Shown: piece after piece, positions 14,890 through 24,200 of the stretch
Numbering within the stretch: the stretch's first letter is position 1
Layout of the letters: every line of letters starts with the position of its first letter
Made by a program: the position numbers and the translations under genes
Source of the DNA: Winogradskyella undariae
GTDB lineage: Bacteria; Bacteroidota; Bacteroidia; Flavobacteriales; Flavobacteriaceae
Direction: 5' to 3'
DNA length: 64,000 nt
Assembly (NCBI RefSeq): GCF_013285155.1
Contig: NZ_JABTEL010000010.1
Span: forward strand, 62,001-126,000
Notes under the pieces: model-generated
Told to the model about the DNA's origin: nothing
The model's database searches: none
Seen by the model: only the letters and a program-made list of their open reading frames with translations

Positions 14890-14921
14890 TTTGATTTTAT
14901 TAATTATACGAAATATATTTG
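14890..14921 (+). promoter_or_regulatory. Bacteroidota-type promoter for the 14944 gene
   Basis: TTTG at 14890-14893 and TATATTTG at 14914-14921 are spaced by 20 bases, a full match to the flavobacterial -33/-7 consensus. The predicted start is near 14928, giving a 16-base leader to the ATG at 14944. Confidence 0.65.
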
Positions 14922-14943
14922 CCAGCCAAATTATTAATTTTCA

Positions 14944-15345
14944 ATGAATTATAATCCTAATATAATTAACAAAACATATACTATTTATAATATAAAATTA
15001 GGAAAAGTGTATGTTTATAATAATTTTATGGTAACTGAGTTTAAAGAAGGAGCTGATATTAATTTTAAAAATTTTGATGAACTCTCTCTAATCATAAAAA
15101 ACAACTATAAGGATGAGCCTTTTGGTTTTATAGCAAACAGACTTAATTCGTATTCAATTAATGTAAACGATGCAAAAAAATTTAATGAAAAATTCACACA
15201 ACTAAAAGGTTATGCTATTATCACTTATAGCGAACTTACGGAACGTATAATTGAAATAGAAAGTCACTTTTTTAAATTTAACAGAAAAATATTTAATGAT
15301 TTTGAAAGTGCAATACTTTGGATTGAAGATACGCTATCAAAATAA
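14944..15345 (+). CDS. Hypothetical protein, SpoIIAA/STAS-like
   Basis: The 133-residue cytoplasmic protein has no signal peptide or membrane segment. It shows alternating strands and helices (YVYNNFMVTEFKEG, PFGFIANRLNSYSI, AIITYSELTER, FESAILWIEDTL), which looks like the STAS/SpoIIAA-like fold found in many flavobacterial proteins of unknown role. It has its own strong promoter, is divergent from menB and convergent with the S1-domain gene 8 bp away. A regulatory or protein-binding role would fit the fold, but nothing in the sequence shows it. Lys, Asn and Ile are very frequent. Confidence 0.6.
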   Translation: MNYNPNIINKTYTIYNIKLGKVYVYNNFMVTEFKEGADINFKNFDELSLIIKNNYKDEPFGFIANRLNSYSINVNDAKKFNEKFTQLKGYAIITYSELTERIIEIESHFFKFNRKIFNDFESAILWIEDTLSK

Positions 15346-15353
15346 AATGCTAT

Positions 15354-16184
15354 TTACAATAAATAAATACCGTCTTCTTTAATCTCTATTTGACGTTCTT
15401 TATATAATGACCCAACTGCTTTTTTAAAATTCTTTTTACTCATTTGAAGTAAATCTTTTATCGTTTCGGGATTAGATTTATCATGTACAGGTAAAAAACC
15501 ACCATTATCATGCAATTCATTTAAGATGTGCTCTGCATTTGGTTCTATATTTCTATAACCAATTTGATTTAAAGAAATATCTAATTTATTATCTGGTCTT
15601 ACTTTCTTTACTAAACCTTTTAATCGGTCACCTACACTGATATCTTTAAAAATATCATCGTTAAAAATTAAACCTAAATGTGTTTTGTTTACAATAACAT
15701 TCATTCCTAATTCTGAAGGATGAGAAACAATAAGATCAACTTCGTCAAACTGAGCAACTGTTAATTCTTTATTATCTAAAAAACGATTGGTTTTACTAGA
15801 TGCTACTAAACGTTGTGTTTCATCATCTAAGTAACAATGTACTAAATACCAACCACCAGATTTCATTTTAAATGCTTGCTCTCTAAATGGGCAAAATAAT
15901 TCTTTTACTAGTCCCCAATCTAAGAAAGCACCATATTCAGTAACTTGATTACAACGTAATAAAGCGAAGTCTCCATTCTTAATATAAGGTTGGTCTGTAG
16001 TTGCAACCGGACGTTCTTCATTATCTAAATAGACAAAGACTTCTATTTTTTCACCAATTTCAAATACTTTAGGTACATATCTATTTGGTAAAAGAACTTC
16101 CCCTTCATTTCCATCTCCCAAAAATAATCCTGGTTCTGTATCTCTTAAAATCTCTAACGTATTGTATTCACCTAAATATATCAT
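15354..16184 (-). CDS. CvfB-like S1 RNA-binding protein
   Basis: This 276-residue protein has tandem S1-like OB-fold domains: an N-terminal one around LLPNRYVPKVFEIGEKIEVF, a middle one (LLRCNQVTEYGAFLDWGL) and a third (VGDRLKGLVKKVRPDNKLDIS). A C-terminal winged helix follows (LLQMSKKNFKKAVGSLYKER). The order matches the CvfB/YitL family, which binds RNA and affects virulence-factor or ribosome-related expression in Firmicutes. It is single-copy here and runs toward menB. A TACCTTTG element sits only 5 bases before the ATG, so the transcript may be nearly leaderless. Confidence 0.85.
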   Translation of the reverse strand: MIYLGEYNTLEILRDTEPGLFLGDGNEGEVLLPNRYVPKVFEIGEKIEVFVYLDNEERPVATTDQPYIKNGDFALLRCNQVTEYGAFLDWGLVKELFCPFREQAFKMKSGGWYLVHCYLDDETQRLVASSKTNRFLDNKELTVAQFDEVDLIVSHPSELGMNVIVNKTHLGLIFNDDIFKDISVGDRLKGLVKKVRPDNKLDISLNQIGYRNIEPNAEHILNELHDNGGFLPVHDKSNPETIKDLLQMSKKNFKKAVGSLYKERQIEIKEDGIYLL

Positions 16185-16188
16185 GCAG

Positions 16189-16196
16189 CAAAGGTA
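16189..16196 (-). promoter_or_regulatory. -7 element very close to the CvfB-like start
   Basis: The minus strand reads TACCTTTG, an exact TAnnTTTG match, ending 4 bases upstream of the ATG at 16184. If it is used, transcription would begin at or next to the start codon. No convincing -33 TTG is seen. Confidence 0.35.
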
Positions 16197-16251
16197 AATA
16201 TATTTTTATGAGATTTAATAAGAAGTTTATATGATAATGAATAAATTTAGT

Positions 16252-16285
16252 AAAAAAAAGCGTCATAAATATAAATTTATAACGC
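16252..16285 (-). terminator. Intrinsic terminator of the DUF2853 gene
   Basis: On the minus strand an 11-bp stem (GCGTTATAAAT with one mismatch to its partner) and a 4-nt loop are followed by a run of eight T. It lies 25 bases after the DUF2853 stop codon and upstream of the CvfB-like gene. Confidence 0.75.
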
Positions 16286-16309
16286 GTGTATGTAAAAAGT
16301 TAATTCTAA

Positions 16310-16651
16310 TTAAGAATAAACTGATTCTTTTTTGAAGTGTGTTGTCAATAAATAATAAATAACAACTCTATATTTAGATCTGTTAGAACGACCATATTTT
16401 TCAATCACAGCATCAATCGCTTTATCTAATTCTTCACTATCTGCTAATCCTAATTTCTTAATTAAAAAATTATTTTTAACTGTAGCTATTTCTTTAGGGT
16501 CAGAACCAGAAACAGTTGATGAATCTGCATTATATATTGAAGGGCCTAAACCTACGGTTACTTTAGTTAGTAAGTCCATATCTGGAGTTACACCACATTT
16601 ATCTTTTAAATCTGCGGCATACTTCACAATTAAATCATCTCTTTTGCTCAT
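16310..16651 (-). CDS. DUF2853 family protein
   Basis: This small soluble protein (113 residues) is helical, with the family features MSKRDDLIVKYAADL near the start, LGLADSEELDKAIDAVIEKYG in the middle and RVVIYYLLTTHFKKE at the end. Structures of this family are known, but the role is not. It is followed by its own terminator and separated from menD by 93 bp, so it is probably transcribed alone. A weak promoter-like TACCTTTA lies upstream on the minus strand. Confidence 0.82.
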   Translation of the reverse strand: MSKRDDLIVKYAADLKDKCGVTPDMDLLTKVTVGLGPSIYNADSSTVSGSDPKEIATVKNNFLIKKLGLADSEELDKAIDAVIEKYGRSNRSKYRVVIYYLLTTHFKKESVYS

Positions 16652-16744
16652 TTTAAGTCGTTTTTAATTAATTATCCCTTTAAAGGTACTAATTTTTAGA
16701 CACAATAAAAACGAAAGAGTCACAACTTAATATTTTATGATTGA

Positions 16745-18505
16745 TTATTTAATATATTTAAAAAAATCTATAAGTGCCTTATCGTTAGTTTGAGACGGCG
16801 TAAATATTTCTAATAATTTAGGTTGTTTACTTTCGTTATAAAATGAATCTAATTGATCATCTAGCTCCTTTTGATCTTTAGCTAAACCATACTCAAAGTC
16901 ATACATGTTGCATAATTGTTTTGCACTTAAATGATGTTTAGTTTCAAAATACCGGTCAAAATTTTCGGTATCCTTATGTCCTGGTAATATTCTAAATATC
17001 CCACCACCTTCATTATTAACGACTATAATTCTAAAATTATTAGGTATATAATTATTCCATAATGCATTACTATCGTAGAAGAAACTAAGATCACCCGTAA
17101 TGAAGGTAATCCGTTTTTCTGATACAATAGAAGCTCCTATTGCTGTGCTTGTACAACCATCTATTCCGCTAGTTCCTCTATTGCAAAATACCTCAATACT
17201 TTTTGAAAATTGAAACAATTGTGTATATCTAATTGCAGAACTATTGCCTACTTGAAGCTGACTCTGTTTTGGTATGTTTTTTAATATGGAATTAAATACT
17301 GTAAAATCAGAAAATGGAAGCGACTGCAAATATTCTTCTTGCAATTTTCTTCGTTTCTGGCGTATTGCAAGCCAACTACTTTTATAAATACTCTTTGTAT
17401 GATGTGTTACCAGTGGTAAAAATGAACTTAAAAAGGTATTAGGACTTAGTTTTATATGCTTATCTAAACAGAAAAAGGTATCATTTGCACTATACAAATC
17501 AACATGACAATGAAACTCTGGCTTATAAGTTCTTAAAAAAGCTTTTATTTTTTTTGAAACAATTAAACCTCCAAAAGTCAGTAAAACATCGGGTTGAAGC
17601 GCTTTAAAATCCTCATCTTCTAGAGGAGCAATCATTTTATCTATACCAGGAAAAAAATCTGGATGATGTACGTTAGAAGTCGTTTCTGTTAATACAATAA
17701 CACTATCATCATCAGCAATTTCTTGTATCCACTGCGCTTCTATAGAATTAGGTTGTAAAACACCTATTAAAATCATTTTTCGTTTAGCATTGTGCCAAAC
17801 ATCTAATAAACTTTTCACTTCAAAACCGTCAACTTTTTCATCTTTATTTTGAATTTTGAAAGGCTTCGGATTTATTGATAATTCTTCTACTCTTTCGTAT
17901 AAAGGTTCATCAAAAGGACAATTAATATGAACCGGTCCTGAGTTTAATTTGGCTACTGTTAGCGCATCATGAATTTCTGATTCATTATGAGATTGAATAT
18001 CTTTTTGAAATCCTAAAAAACGCTCTAATTTATTTTCTATACTTTTTAAAATAGCACGTTCTTCTTCTATATTTTCACGTTCACCTTCTTTAATATCTAG
18101 CTTTAAATTAGCGTTATGTAAAACATGCTCACCATAAACATTTTTTTGTTTTATGGTTTGTCCATCTCCAATATCTAATAAGTGTTTTGGACGATCTGCA
18201 GAGATAACAACCAACGGAATGTTACTATAATAAGCCTCTGCAACTGCTGGATAATAATTTAATAATGCACTACCCGATGTACAAACAACTGCAACTGGCT
18301 CTTGCAATTGCTGAGCTATTCCTAATGCAAAAAAAGCTGCACAACGCTCATCAACAATACTATAACAATTAAAAAAATCATCGTGTGTAAAGCCAATAGT
18401 TAATGGAGCATTTCTACTTCCTGGAGAAATAACAATATGTTTTACATTATGCGTTTTACATAAAGTAACTACGGATTGTGATAAAGGTATTTTTGAATAT
18501 ATCAT
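16745..18505 (-). CDS. menD: SEPHCHC synthase (2-succinyl-5-enolpyruvyl-6-hydroxy-3-cyclohexene-1-carboxylate synthase)
   Basis: This thiamine-diphosphate enzyme condenses isochorismate with the succinic-semialdehyde unit from 2-oxoglutarate. Visible motifs are the entry HIVISPGSRNAPLTIGF, the catalytic-Glu segment VDERCAAFFALGIA, TSGSALLNYYPAVAEA, and the C-terminal ThDP motif TGDLSFFYDSNALWNN. I chose the ATG at 18505 (586 residues, MIYSKIPLS), which matches the normal start of flavobacterial MenD. The frame also has an ATG at 18553 that would add 16 Lys/Phe-rich residues. It follows menF closely and belongs to the thioesterase-menF-menD unit. Confidence 0.93.
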   Translation of the reverse strand: MIYSKIPLSQSVVTLCKTHNVKHIVISPGSRNAPLTIGFTHDDFFNCYSIVDERCAAFFALGIAQQLQEPVAVVCTSGSALLNYYPAVAEAYYSNIPLVVISADRPKHLLDIGDGQTIKQKNVYGEHVLHNANLKLDIKEGERENIEEERAILKSIENKLERFLGFQKDIQSHNESEIHDALTVAKLNSGPVHINCPFDEPLYERVEELSINPKPFKIQNKDEKVDGFEVKSLLDVWHNAKRKMILIGVLQPNSIEAQWIQEIADDDSVIVLTETTSNVHHPDFFPGIDKMIAPLEDEDFKALQPDVLLTFGGLIVSKKIKAFLRTYKPEFHCHVDLYSANDTFFCLDKHIKLSPNTFLSSFLPLVTHHTKSIYKSSWLAIRQKRRKLQEEYLQSLPFSDFTVFNSILKNIPKQSQLQVGNSSAIRYTQLFQFSKSIEVFCNRGTSGIDGCTSTAIGASIVSEKRITFITGDLSFFYDSNALWNNYIPNNFRIIVVNNEGGGIFRILPGHKDTENFDRYFETKHHLSAKQLCNMYDFEYGLAKDQKELDDQLDSFYNESKQPKLLEIFTPSQTNDKALIDFFKYIK

Positions 18506-18565
18506 AAAATCAATCTTCCTATTTTTAACAAATAGAAACTTTTTTTTAGTCATTTAATGTTTTAA

Positions 18566-19684
18566 TTAATCTAAAACAGCACCGATAGTTCTTGATTTAT
18601 TAACGGTTTCTTCCCATTCGTTTTCTGGATTAGAATCTTTTGTAATTCCACCGCCAACATAAATTAACGCTTTAGAATCTTTAAGTTGCATACAGCGCAA
18701 ATTCACGTAAAAATTAGAATGTTTTCTCACTACAGCATACACATTGTTTTCAACATTACGTCTGTTTGTATTTCGTGTCCTTGATTGCTTTAAATTTAAT
18801 TCTCCTAAAAAACCAGTATAATATCCTCTGGTATAATTTTCATTTTGAAGAATAAAATCTTTAGCTTCTTGTTTTGGAAAACCACAAACTGCAGGTGTTG
18901 GGTGCAAAGCTTCAATTATAGATTTTAAATTAACTGCAGCATCTATAAAACCTGTAATTTTAGATTTAAGATGAAGTAAATTCCCCGCTCTTGCTGTTTC
19001 TACTTCAGAGATATTGACTTGTTTAGAATATGGCTGAATTTGGTTCGCTATATAATCGGTTACAATTTGTTGTTCTTCAAACTCTTTTGTGGTCCAATTT
19101 ACATTAGAAGTTGAATTATAAGGCTGTGTACCTGCTAAAGAAATAGTTGTTAATTGCTTGCCTTCTACTTTTAGTAACAACTCTGGCGTTGCTCCCAACC
19201 ATAAACCTACCTTGGGGTGATACCAACAATACACCATGGCATTTTTGTAGGTATTAAAAAGCTTTTTGAAAATTGAAAAAGGATTTTCATTACCTAAATC
19301 CTTAGATTCACATCTTGATAAAACTACTTTTTTAAGACTTCCGCTATTTATTGTAGCTATTCCTTTTGAAACTAAATTTATATGAGCTTCTTTTTCGGAA
19401 GCTTCTATGGAAACATTTTTAGAATTATCTTCAATATATAAATATTCTATTTCTAAAGTAGAATATTTACAATCTGCTTCTGGTAGTAAAATACTTTGTT
19501 CTTTAAAATCGAAAGGCGCAAACACAAATCCACTTTCCGTAAAGTTTTCTGTTTTATGTAATGTAGCATCGTTTTGTAACCAACTTTTTATAACTGAATT
19601 GATTGGCCTACTGTAAACGACAAAAGGTAATTGTTTAGAATACTGAGTTTCTAATGCTTCAAAAAATGAATCTTCATTCATCAT
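18566..19684 (-). CDS. menF: Isochorismate synthase
   Basis: This 372-residue chorismate-binding enzyme converts chorismate to isochorismate, the first committed menaquinone step. The motifs are LWLGATPELLLKVEG, ISLAGTQ, the base-containing HPTPAVCGFPKQEA, YTRGYYTGFLGE and the Mg-site segment YVGGGITKDSNPENEWEET. The N-terminal third is diverged, as is usual for this family. The ATG is immediately adjacent to the upstream thioesterase stop. Because no siderophore genes are present and menD follows, a menaquinone role is clear. Confidence 0.92.
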   Translation of the reverse strand: MMNEDSFFEALETQYSKQLPFVVYSRPINSVIKSWLQNDATLHKTENFTESGFVFAPFDFKEQSILLPEADCKYSTLEIEYLYIEDNSKNVSIEASEKEAHINLVSKGIATINSGSLKKVVLSRCESKDLGNENPFSIFKKLFNTYKNAMVYCWYHPKVGLWLGATPELLLKVEGKQLTTISLAGTQPYNSTSNVNWTTKEFEEQQIVTDYIANQIQPYSKQVNISEVETARAGNLLHLKSKITGFIDAAVNLKSIIEALHPTPAVCGFPKQEAKDFILQNENYTRGYYTGFLGELNLKQSRTRNTNRRNVENNVYAVVRKHSNFYVNLRCMQLKDSKALIYVGGGITKDSNPENEWEETVNKSRTIGAVLD

Positions 19685-20113
19685 TTATTTACTTTTTTTT
19701 GGAAGTGAGATTGTTGATAAACGACAAATAGAAATAAGATTATCTTCTTCGTCTGTAACTCTAATATCTAAAAGTTGTGTAGTTCTACCTTTGTGCAAAA
19801 ATGTTGCTTTTGCATAGATAAACCCCTCTTTTACACTTTTAAGGTGGTTTGCCGTTATCTCTAAACCACGGACAAACATTTTTTCTGTATCTATAAATAT
19901 ATGCGAGGCAAAACTTCCTACACTTTCTGCTAAAGCTGCTGTTGCTCCACCATGTAAAACGCCATCGGGTTGATGCACTCTTGAGGTTACAGGCATTCTA
20001 GCAACTAAGAAATCATCACCAAAATCCACCATAACAATCTCTAAGGTTTCCATTAAAGTATTTTTGCTTGCTGCATTTGCTTTAGCTAAGATATCCTCTC
20101 TAGTCATTTGCAT
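19685..20113 (-). CDS. Hotdog-fold thioesterase, PaaI/MenI type
   Basis: The 142-residue protein has the hotdog thioesterase signature HQPDGVLHGGATAALAES, with a catalytic carboxylate in LAES, and the strand VRGLEITANHLKSV. Related enzymes hydrolyse 1,4-dihydroxy-2-naphthoyl-CoA. As first gene of the unit with menF and menD, it is the best candidate in the window for that MenI step, though PaaI-type phenylacetyl-CoA activity cannot be excluded. ATG codons occur at 20113 and 20107. A TATCTTTG element at 20141-20148 (minus strand) gives a suitable promoter. Confidence 0.85.
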   Translation of the reverse strand: MQMTREDILAKANAASKNTLMETLEIVMVDFGDDFLVARMPVTSRVHQPDGVLHGGATAALAESVGSFASHIFIDTEKMFVRGLEITANHLKSVKEGFIYAKATFLHKGRTTQLLDIRVTDEEDNLISICRLSTISLPKKSK

Positions 20114-20123
20114 ATAAAAACAG

Positions 20124-20148
20124 TATTTTTGAATCTATTACAAAGATA
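20124..20148. promoter_or_regulatory. Divergent -7 elements between the thioesterase and the hydrolase
   Basis: TATTTTTG at 20124-20131 (plus strand) and TATCTTTG at 20141-20148 read on the minus strand are both exact TAnnTTTG matches. They face opposite genes at 20167 and 20113. Convincing -33 boxes are not seen, so the two promoters may influence each other or need an activator. Confidence 0.42.
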
Positions 20149-20166
20149 CAGAAACCACCTAGAATA

Positions 20167-20805
20167 ATGAATTCGCAAGAGAAAGAAATCACATATACAA
20201 CACGTAACTCCTACTCTACTTTAAATACACTTACTGAACAAACTAAAACCGTTTGGCTTGTTTGTCACGGTATGGGTTACTTAAGTCGTTATTTTTTAAG
20301 GTATTTTAAAAACTTAGACGCTAAAGAGAATTACATCATTGCTCCACAAGCACCGAGTAAATTTTATATTCAACCAAGAATGCATGTTGGTGCCAACTGG
20401 CTAACAAGAGACCAAACCGAAACAGGTATTGATAATATTCTTAATTATATGGATGCTGTTTTGGATGCAGAACAAATCCCGAAAGCTATTAATCTTGTCG
20501 TTTTTGGATATTCACAAGGTGTTAGTGTCGCTATGCGTTATTTAGTTAGAAGGCAATTAAAATGTGATCAATTAGTGCTACATTCTGGTGGCATACCAGT
20601 AGAATTAACCGCTAATGATTTTACTTACTTATCTAAAGCAACCAAAGTAAAATTAATTTATGGTACCGAAGATGAATACTTAAACGAAGCTCGTATAGAG
20701 ATAGAATCTAAACGTGCTATTGAATTATTTGGAAAACAAGTTGAGTTTCTTCCTTTTGAAGGCAAACACGTTGTTAATGTTGCTTACATTAATAGCTTAG
20801 TGTAA
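20167..20805 (+). CDS. Phospholipase/carboxylesterase-type alpha/beta hydrolase
   Basis: The 212-residue cytoplasmic hydrolase shows the oxyanion segment WLVCHGMGYLSRYF, the nucleophile elbow VFGYSQGVSVAMR, an acidic residue in IYGTEDEYL and the catalytic His in FEGKHVVN. It resembles the YpfH/carboxylesterase group. It faces the menF operon divergently, but it does not resemble MenH in length or in motif order. Its last 9 bases overlap the end of the receiver gene on the opposite strand, so no terminator fits between the two. Confidence 0.82.
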   Translation: MNSQEKEITYTTRNSYSTLNTLTEQTKTVWLVCHGMGYLSRYFLRYFKNLDAKENYIIAPQAPSKFYIQPRMHVGANWLTRDQTETGIDNILNYMDAVLDAEQIPKAINLVVFGYSQGVSVAMRYLVRRQLKCDQLVLHSGGIPVELTANDFTYLSKATKVKLIYGTEDEYLNEARIEIESKRAIELFGKQVEFLPFEGKHVVNVAYINSLV

Positions 20806-21216
20806 GCTACCATTATTTTCAAGTCCAGCCATAATAGTCCTTAACTGTCCTGCTTTTATAGGTTTTATAATGTAATCTGACACATCACTTATCTCTTTTG
20901 CTTTTGCAATATCCACAGGATCTACAGAAGATGATACCATATAAATAACAATCTTCTTATTCAATTTATGTTTAATCTCTACATACTCTTCCATAAATTG
21001 AAAACCATCCATTATGGGCATGTTGATATCTAAAAAAATAACATCAGGTAGCACGTCGTCATTATATAGATTATTTACCATAAAATCTAGAGCCTCTTCA
21101 CCATCAGAAAAAAGAAGTATTTTCTTACTTAATTTTATAGACTCTAATATTTTAGTAATCGTGAATTGGTAGATGTCATCATCATCAATTACACAGATAT
21201 TGTAGTGGTTATTCAT
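20797..21216 (-). CDS. Single-domain response regulator
   Basis: This is a 139-residue receiver domain without an output domain. Acidic residues are in ICVIDDDDIYQF (residues 11-14), the phosphoacceptor is Asp63 in IFLDINMPIMDGF, the conserved Ser/Thr is in VSSSV, and Lys118 is in IIKPIKAG. It begins 5 bp after the stop codon of the large PAS kinase and is surely co-transcribed with it, so that kinase is its likely phosphodonor. Lone receivers of this type often act by protein-protein contact or as phosphate sinks in Bacteroidota. Confidence 0.9.
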   Translation of the reverse strand: MNNHYNICVIDDDDIYQFTITKILESIKLSKKILLFSDGEEALDFMVNNLYNDDVLPDVIFLDINMPIMDGFQFMEEYVEIKHKLNKKIVIYMVSSSVDPVDIAKAKEISDVSDYIIKPIKAGQLRTIMAGLENNGSLH

Positions 21217-21221
21217 ATCTA

Positions 21222-24200
21222 TTAAAAAATTATTGTAAACGTTGTTCCCTCATTAACTTTACTTGACACCAAAATAGTACCTCCCATAGCTTCTACTTGA
21301 GTTTTGGTCATAAACAAACCGATACCTCTAGCATCTGGGTGGCGATGAAATACTTTGTTTAAACCAAATATTTTTTCACCATGTCTATCTAAGTTTATAC
21401 CTAGTCCGTTATCACTAATCTTCAATCTTATTTTCCCTTCTAGATTTTCAGATTCTATAATAATATTAGGTATTCTGTCTTTTGACTTGTATTTAATAGC
21501 ATTGCCGACTAAGTTAAGAAAAATACTTTCTAAATAAATTTTATCGTAATTAATTTTTGAAACTTTTGAAAAGTCAGCTTTAATTACGGCATTCGTTTTT
21601 AATATTTCTCCACTTAGTATCTCTGTTGTCTTTTTTAATACATCATTAAACAAAATTTCTTCTGTATGCCTTGACTTATCACTTTTAATTTTAATAGCTT
21701 TAACTAATGTATTTAAGGTAAATGTTAGATGATTAATAACTGTTTCAAATTTTTGAAATAAAATCTTTTTGTCATATTCATCTTCAGATGCAACATATAA
21801 GCCTAAAAGTGAATTTAGATTACTTACCGGCGCACGTAAATTATGAGACGTAATCTGAGCAAAATCTGCAAGCTGACTATTTTGAATAATCAACTTTTTT
21901 GTTATAACTTCTAAATCTTGTTTAGCATCTAAAATCCTTTTTTGTGCTAATCTCTGTACAGTGATATCTCGTATAGCAGCAGAGACTAAAATCCCTTCTT
22001 CTGTTTGAAGTGGACTTAAGCTTATTTGAATAGGGATTTCTTTACCATCTTTATGTTTAGCAAATAATTCTTTTGCGTTTTCAACCCCCATTTCTTTTAT
22101 ACTAGGGCTAGAGAAAAACTCATTACGATAAGTTGAATGATCACCTATAAATCTTGAAGGAATAAGTATTTCAACAGATTGATCTAATAATTCTTCTGAT
22201 GTATAACCAAATAATTTTTCAGATTGTTTGTTAATGAGCTGTATTTTACCTTCTTCATTTACAATTACCATAGCATCTGGCGCAGATTCTAATAAGCCTC
22301 TAAACTTATTCTCTTCCATTTTCTGTTCAGTAATATCTTGGCAAGATCCCATCATTTCAATAATTTCTCCTTGCTCATTAAGGATTACTTCACCTAAAAA
22401 TTGAACAGTTTTTATAGTTCCTTTACCTGTAATTATACGGTGTATAAAATTATTAGAAAACTTTTTTTCTACAAATGATTTTTTTATGAACTCTGAAATA
22501 TATTCTTTGTCCTCTGGGTGAACATGGGTAAAGAAAGTATCATAAGTTAAATCTTTTATGTTTTCATCGTACTCAAAAATTCTATATAAATTAGATGACC
22601 ATTTTAAAGTATCTGAGGCAACAACCCATTGCCAATTTCCAATCTGAGTAATTCTTTCTGCAAAATTTAATAAATAATTTTTTCTTAAAAGTTCTGTTTC
22701 TGTCAATTTTTGAGCTGTAACATCTTGGCAAGTACCAATGACTTCTATAACATTACCTATACTATCCTTTATTACTTGCCCTAAGAGATGTACATTTTTA
22801 ATGGTGCCATCAGTTAATTGAATTCTGTGTATAATATCTGTAAAAACACCTTTTGTAAGGGTTAAGTTCATATGATCTGAAACCCTATCTTTATCTTCAG
22901 GGTGTGTATAATGAAGATATGTTTTAAGAGTTGTTGCTGTAGTTTCTTCAAGCTGAAAAATTCTGTAAAGATTAGCTGACCATTTTGTGGTATTTGTAAT
23001 GACATCAACTTGCCAATTCCCCATTAATGTAATTTCTTCTGCAAAATTTAAAATTTGATTTTTTCTTAAAATTTCATTTCTTGAGGATACTCTTTCTGTA
23101 ATATCAAATGCTACACCTAAAAATCCTATTTTATTACCTTCTTCATTTCTAATAGCTGTTAAGGTTAATTCTACAGGAAAAGTAGAACCGTCTTTTCTTT
23201 TGTAAGTCCACTCACGAGTATCATACTCATTTCGTTTTGCTAATTCTAAATAAGGATCAAATCCTTCAGGATCTATACCATATTTTGTAGCTATATCAAT
23301 TCTAAAGTTATCTAATTCTTCTTCTAAATGATAGATTTCTGGCTCTTTAAATCCTATCATCTCTGATGCTGAATACCCTAATAAAAGTTCCGCTCCGTGA
23401 TTAAAATGATTCAATATTCCGTTATTATCTGTGGAGACGATAGCTATAGGTCCAGAATTAAAAATAGCTTTTAATTGTATATGTGCATTATTCAAATCTT
23501 TTTCTGCTGCAACAGCCGCAGTAACATCTTGGCTAGCACCACTTAATTCAATGATGTCTCCTTGATCGTTGGTTATAGCTTCACAAGAGACTCTAATCGT
23601 TTTTTCCGTACCGTCTTTTAATACAATTCTATGCGTAAACTTATTGATACGCTTTCCTTCTCTTGCATTATTTTTTATATCATTATAAAATTTAATTAAA
23701 TATTCTTTATCATCTGGATGAATATAACTTAGATAAGTATTGACATCAACATTTGTCCCCTTCTCAATTCCATAAATATTATAAAGGTTATTTGAGATTT
23801 CTATTTGACCAGAAGTAATGTCCCACTCCCAATTCCCCATTGAAGTAATCTCTTCTGCAAAATTTAATAGGTGATTTTTTCTTAAAAGTTCATCTTGAGC
23901 AATCTTCTTTTCAGAAATATCCGTAGAAATACCTAAAAAACCTATGAGCTCACCTTTTTCGTCTTTAATAGAAGTTAAGGTTAATTGCACAGGTAAAAGG
24001 GAACCGTCTTTTCTACGGTAAGTCCATTCTCGAGTATCATAGCCGTTTGTCTTTGATAACCCAAATTGTGCACTAAACCCTTTAGGGTCTTTATTATGTA
24101 ATTTTGCAATATCTGCATTAAACCTGTCTAATTCTTCTTGTAAATGGTAAAGTGTAGGTCTTTCTAATCCTACTACTTCAGAAGCAGAATAACCCGTTAA

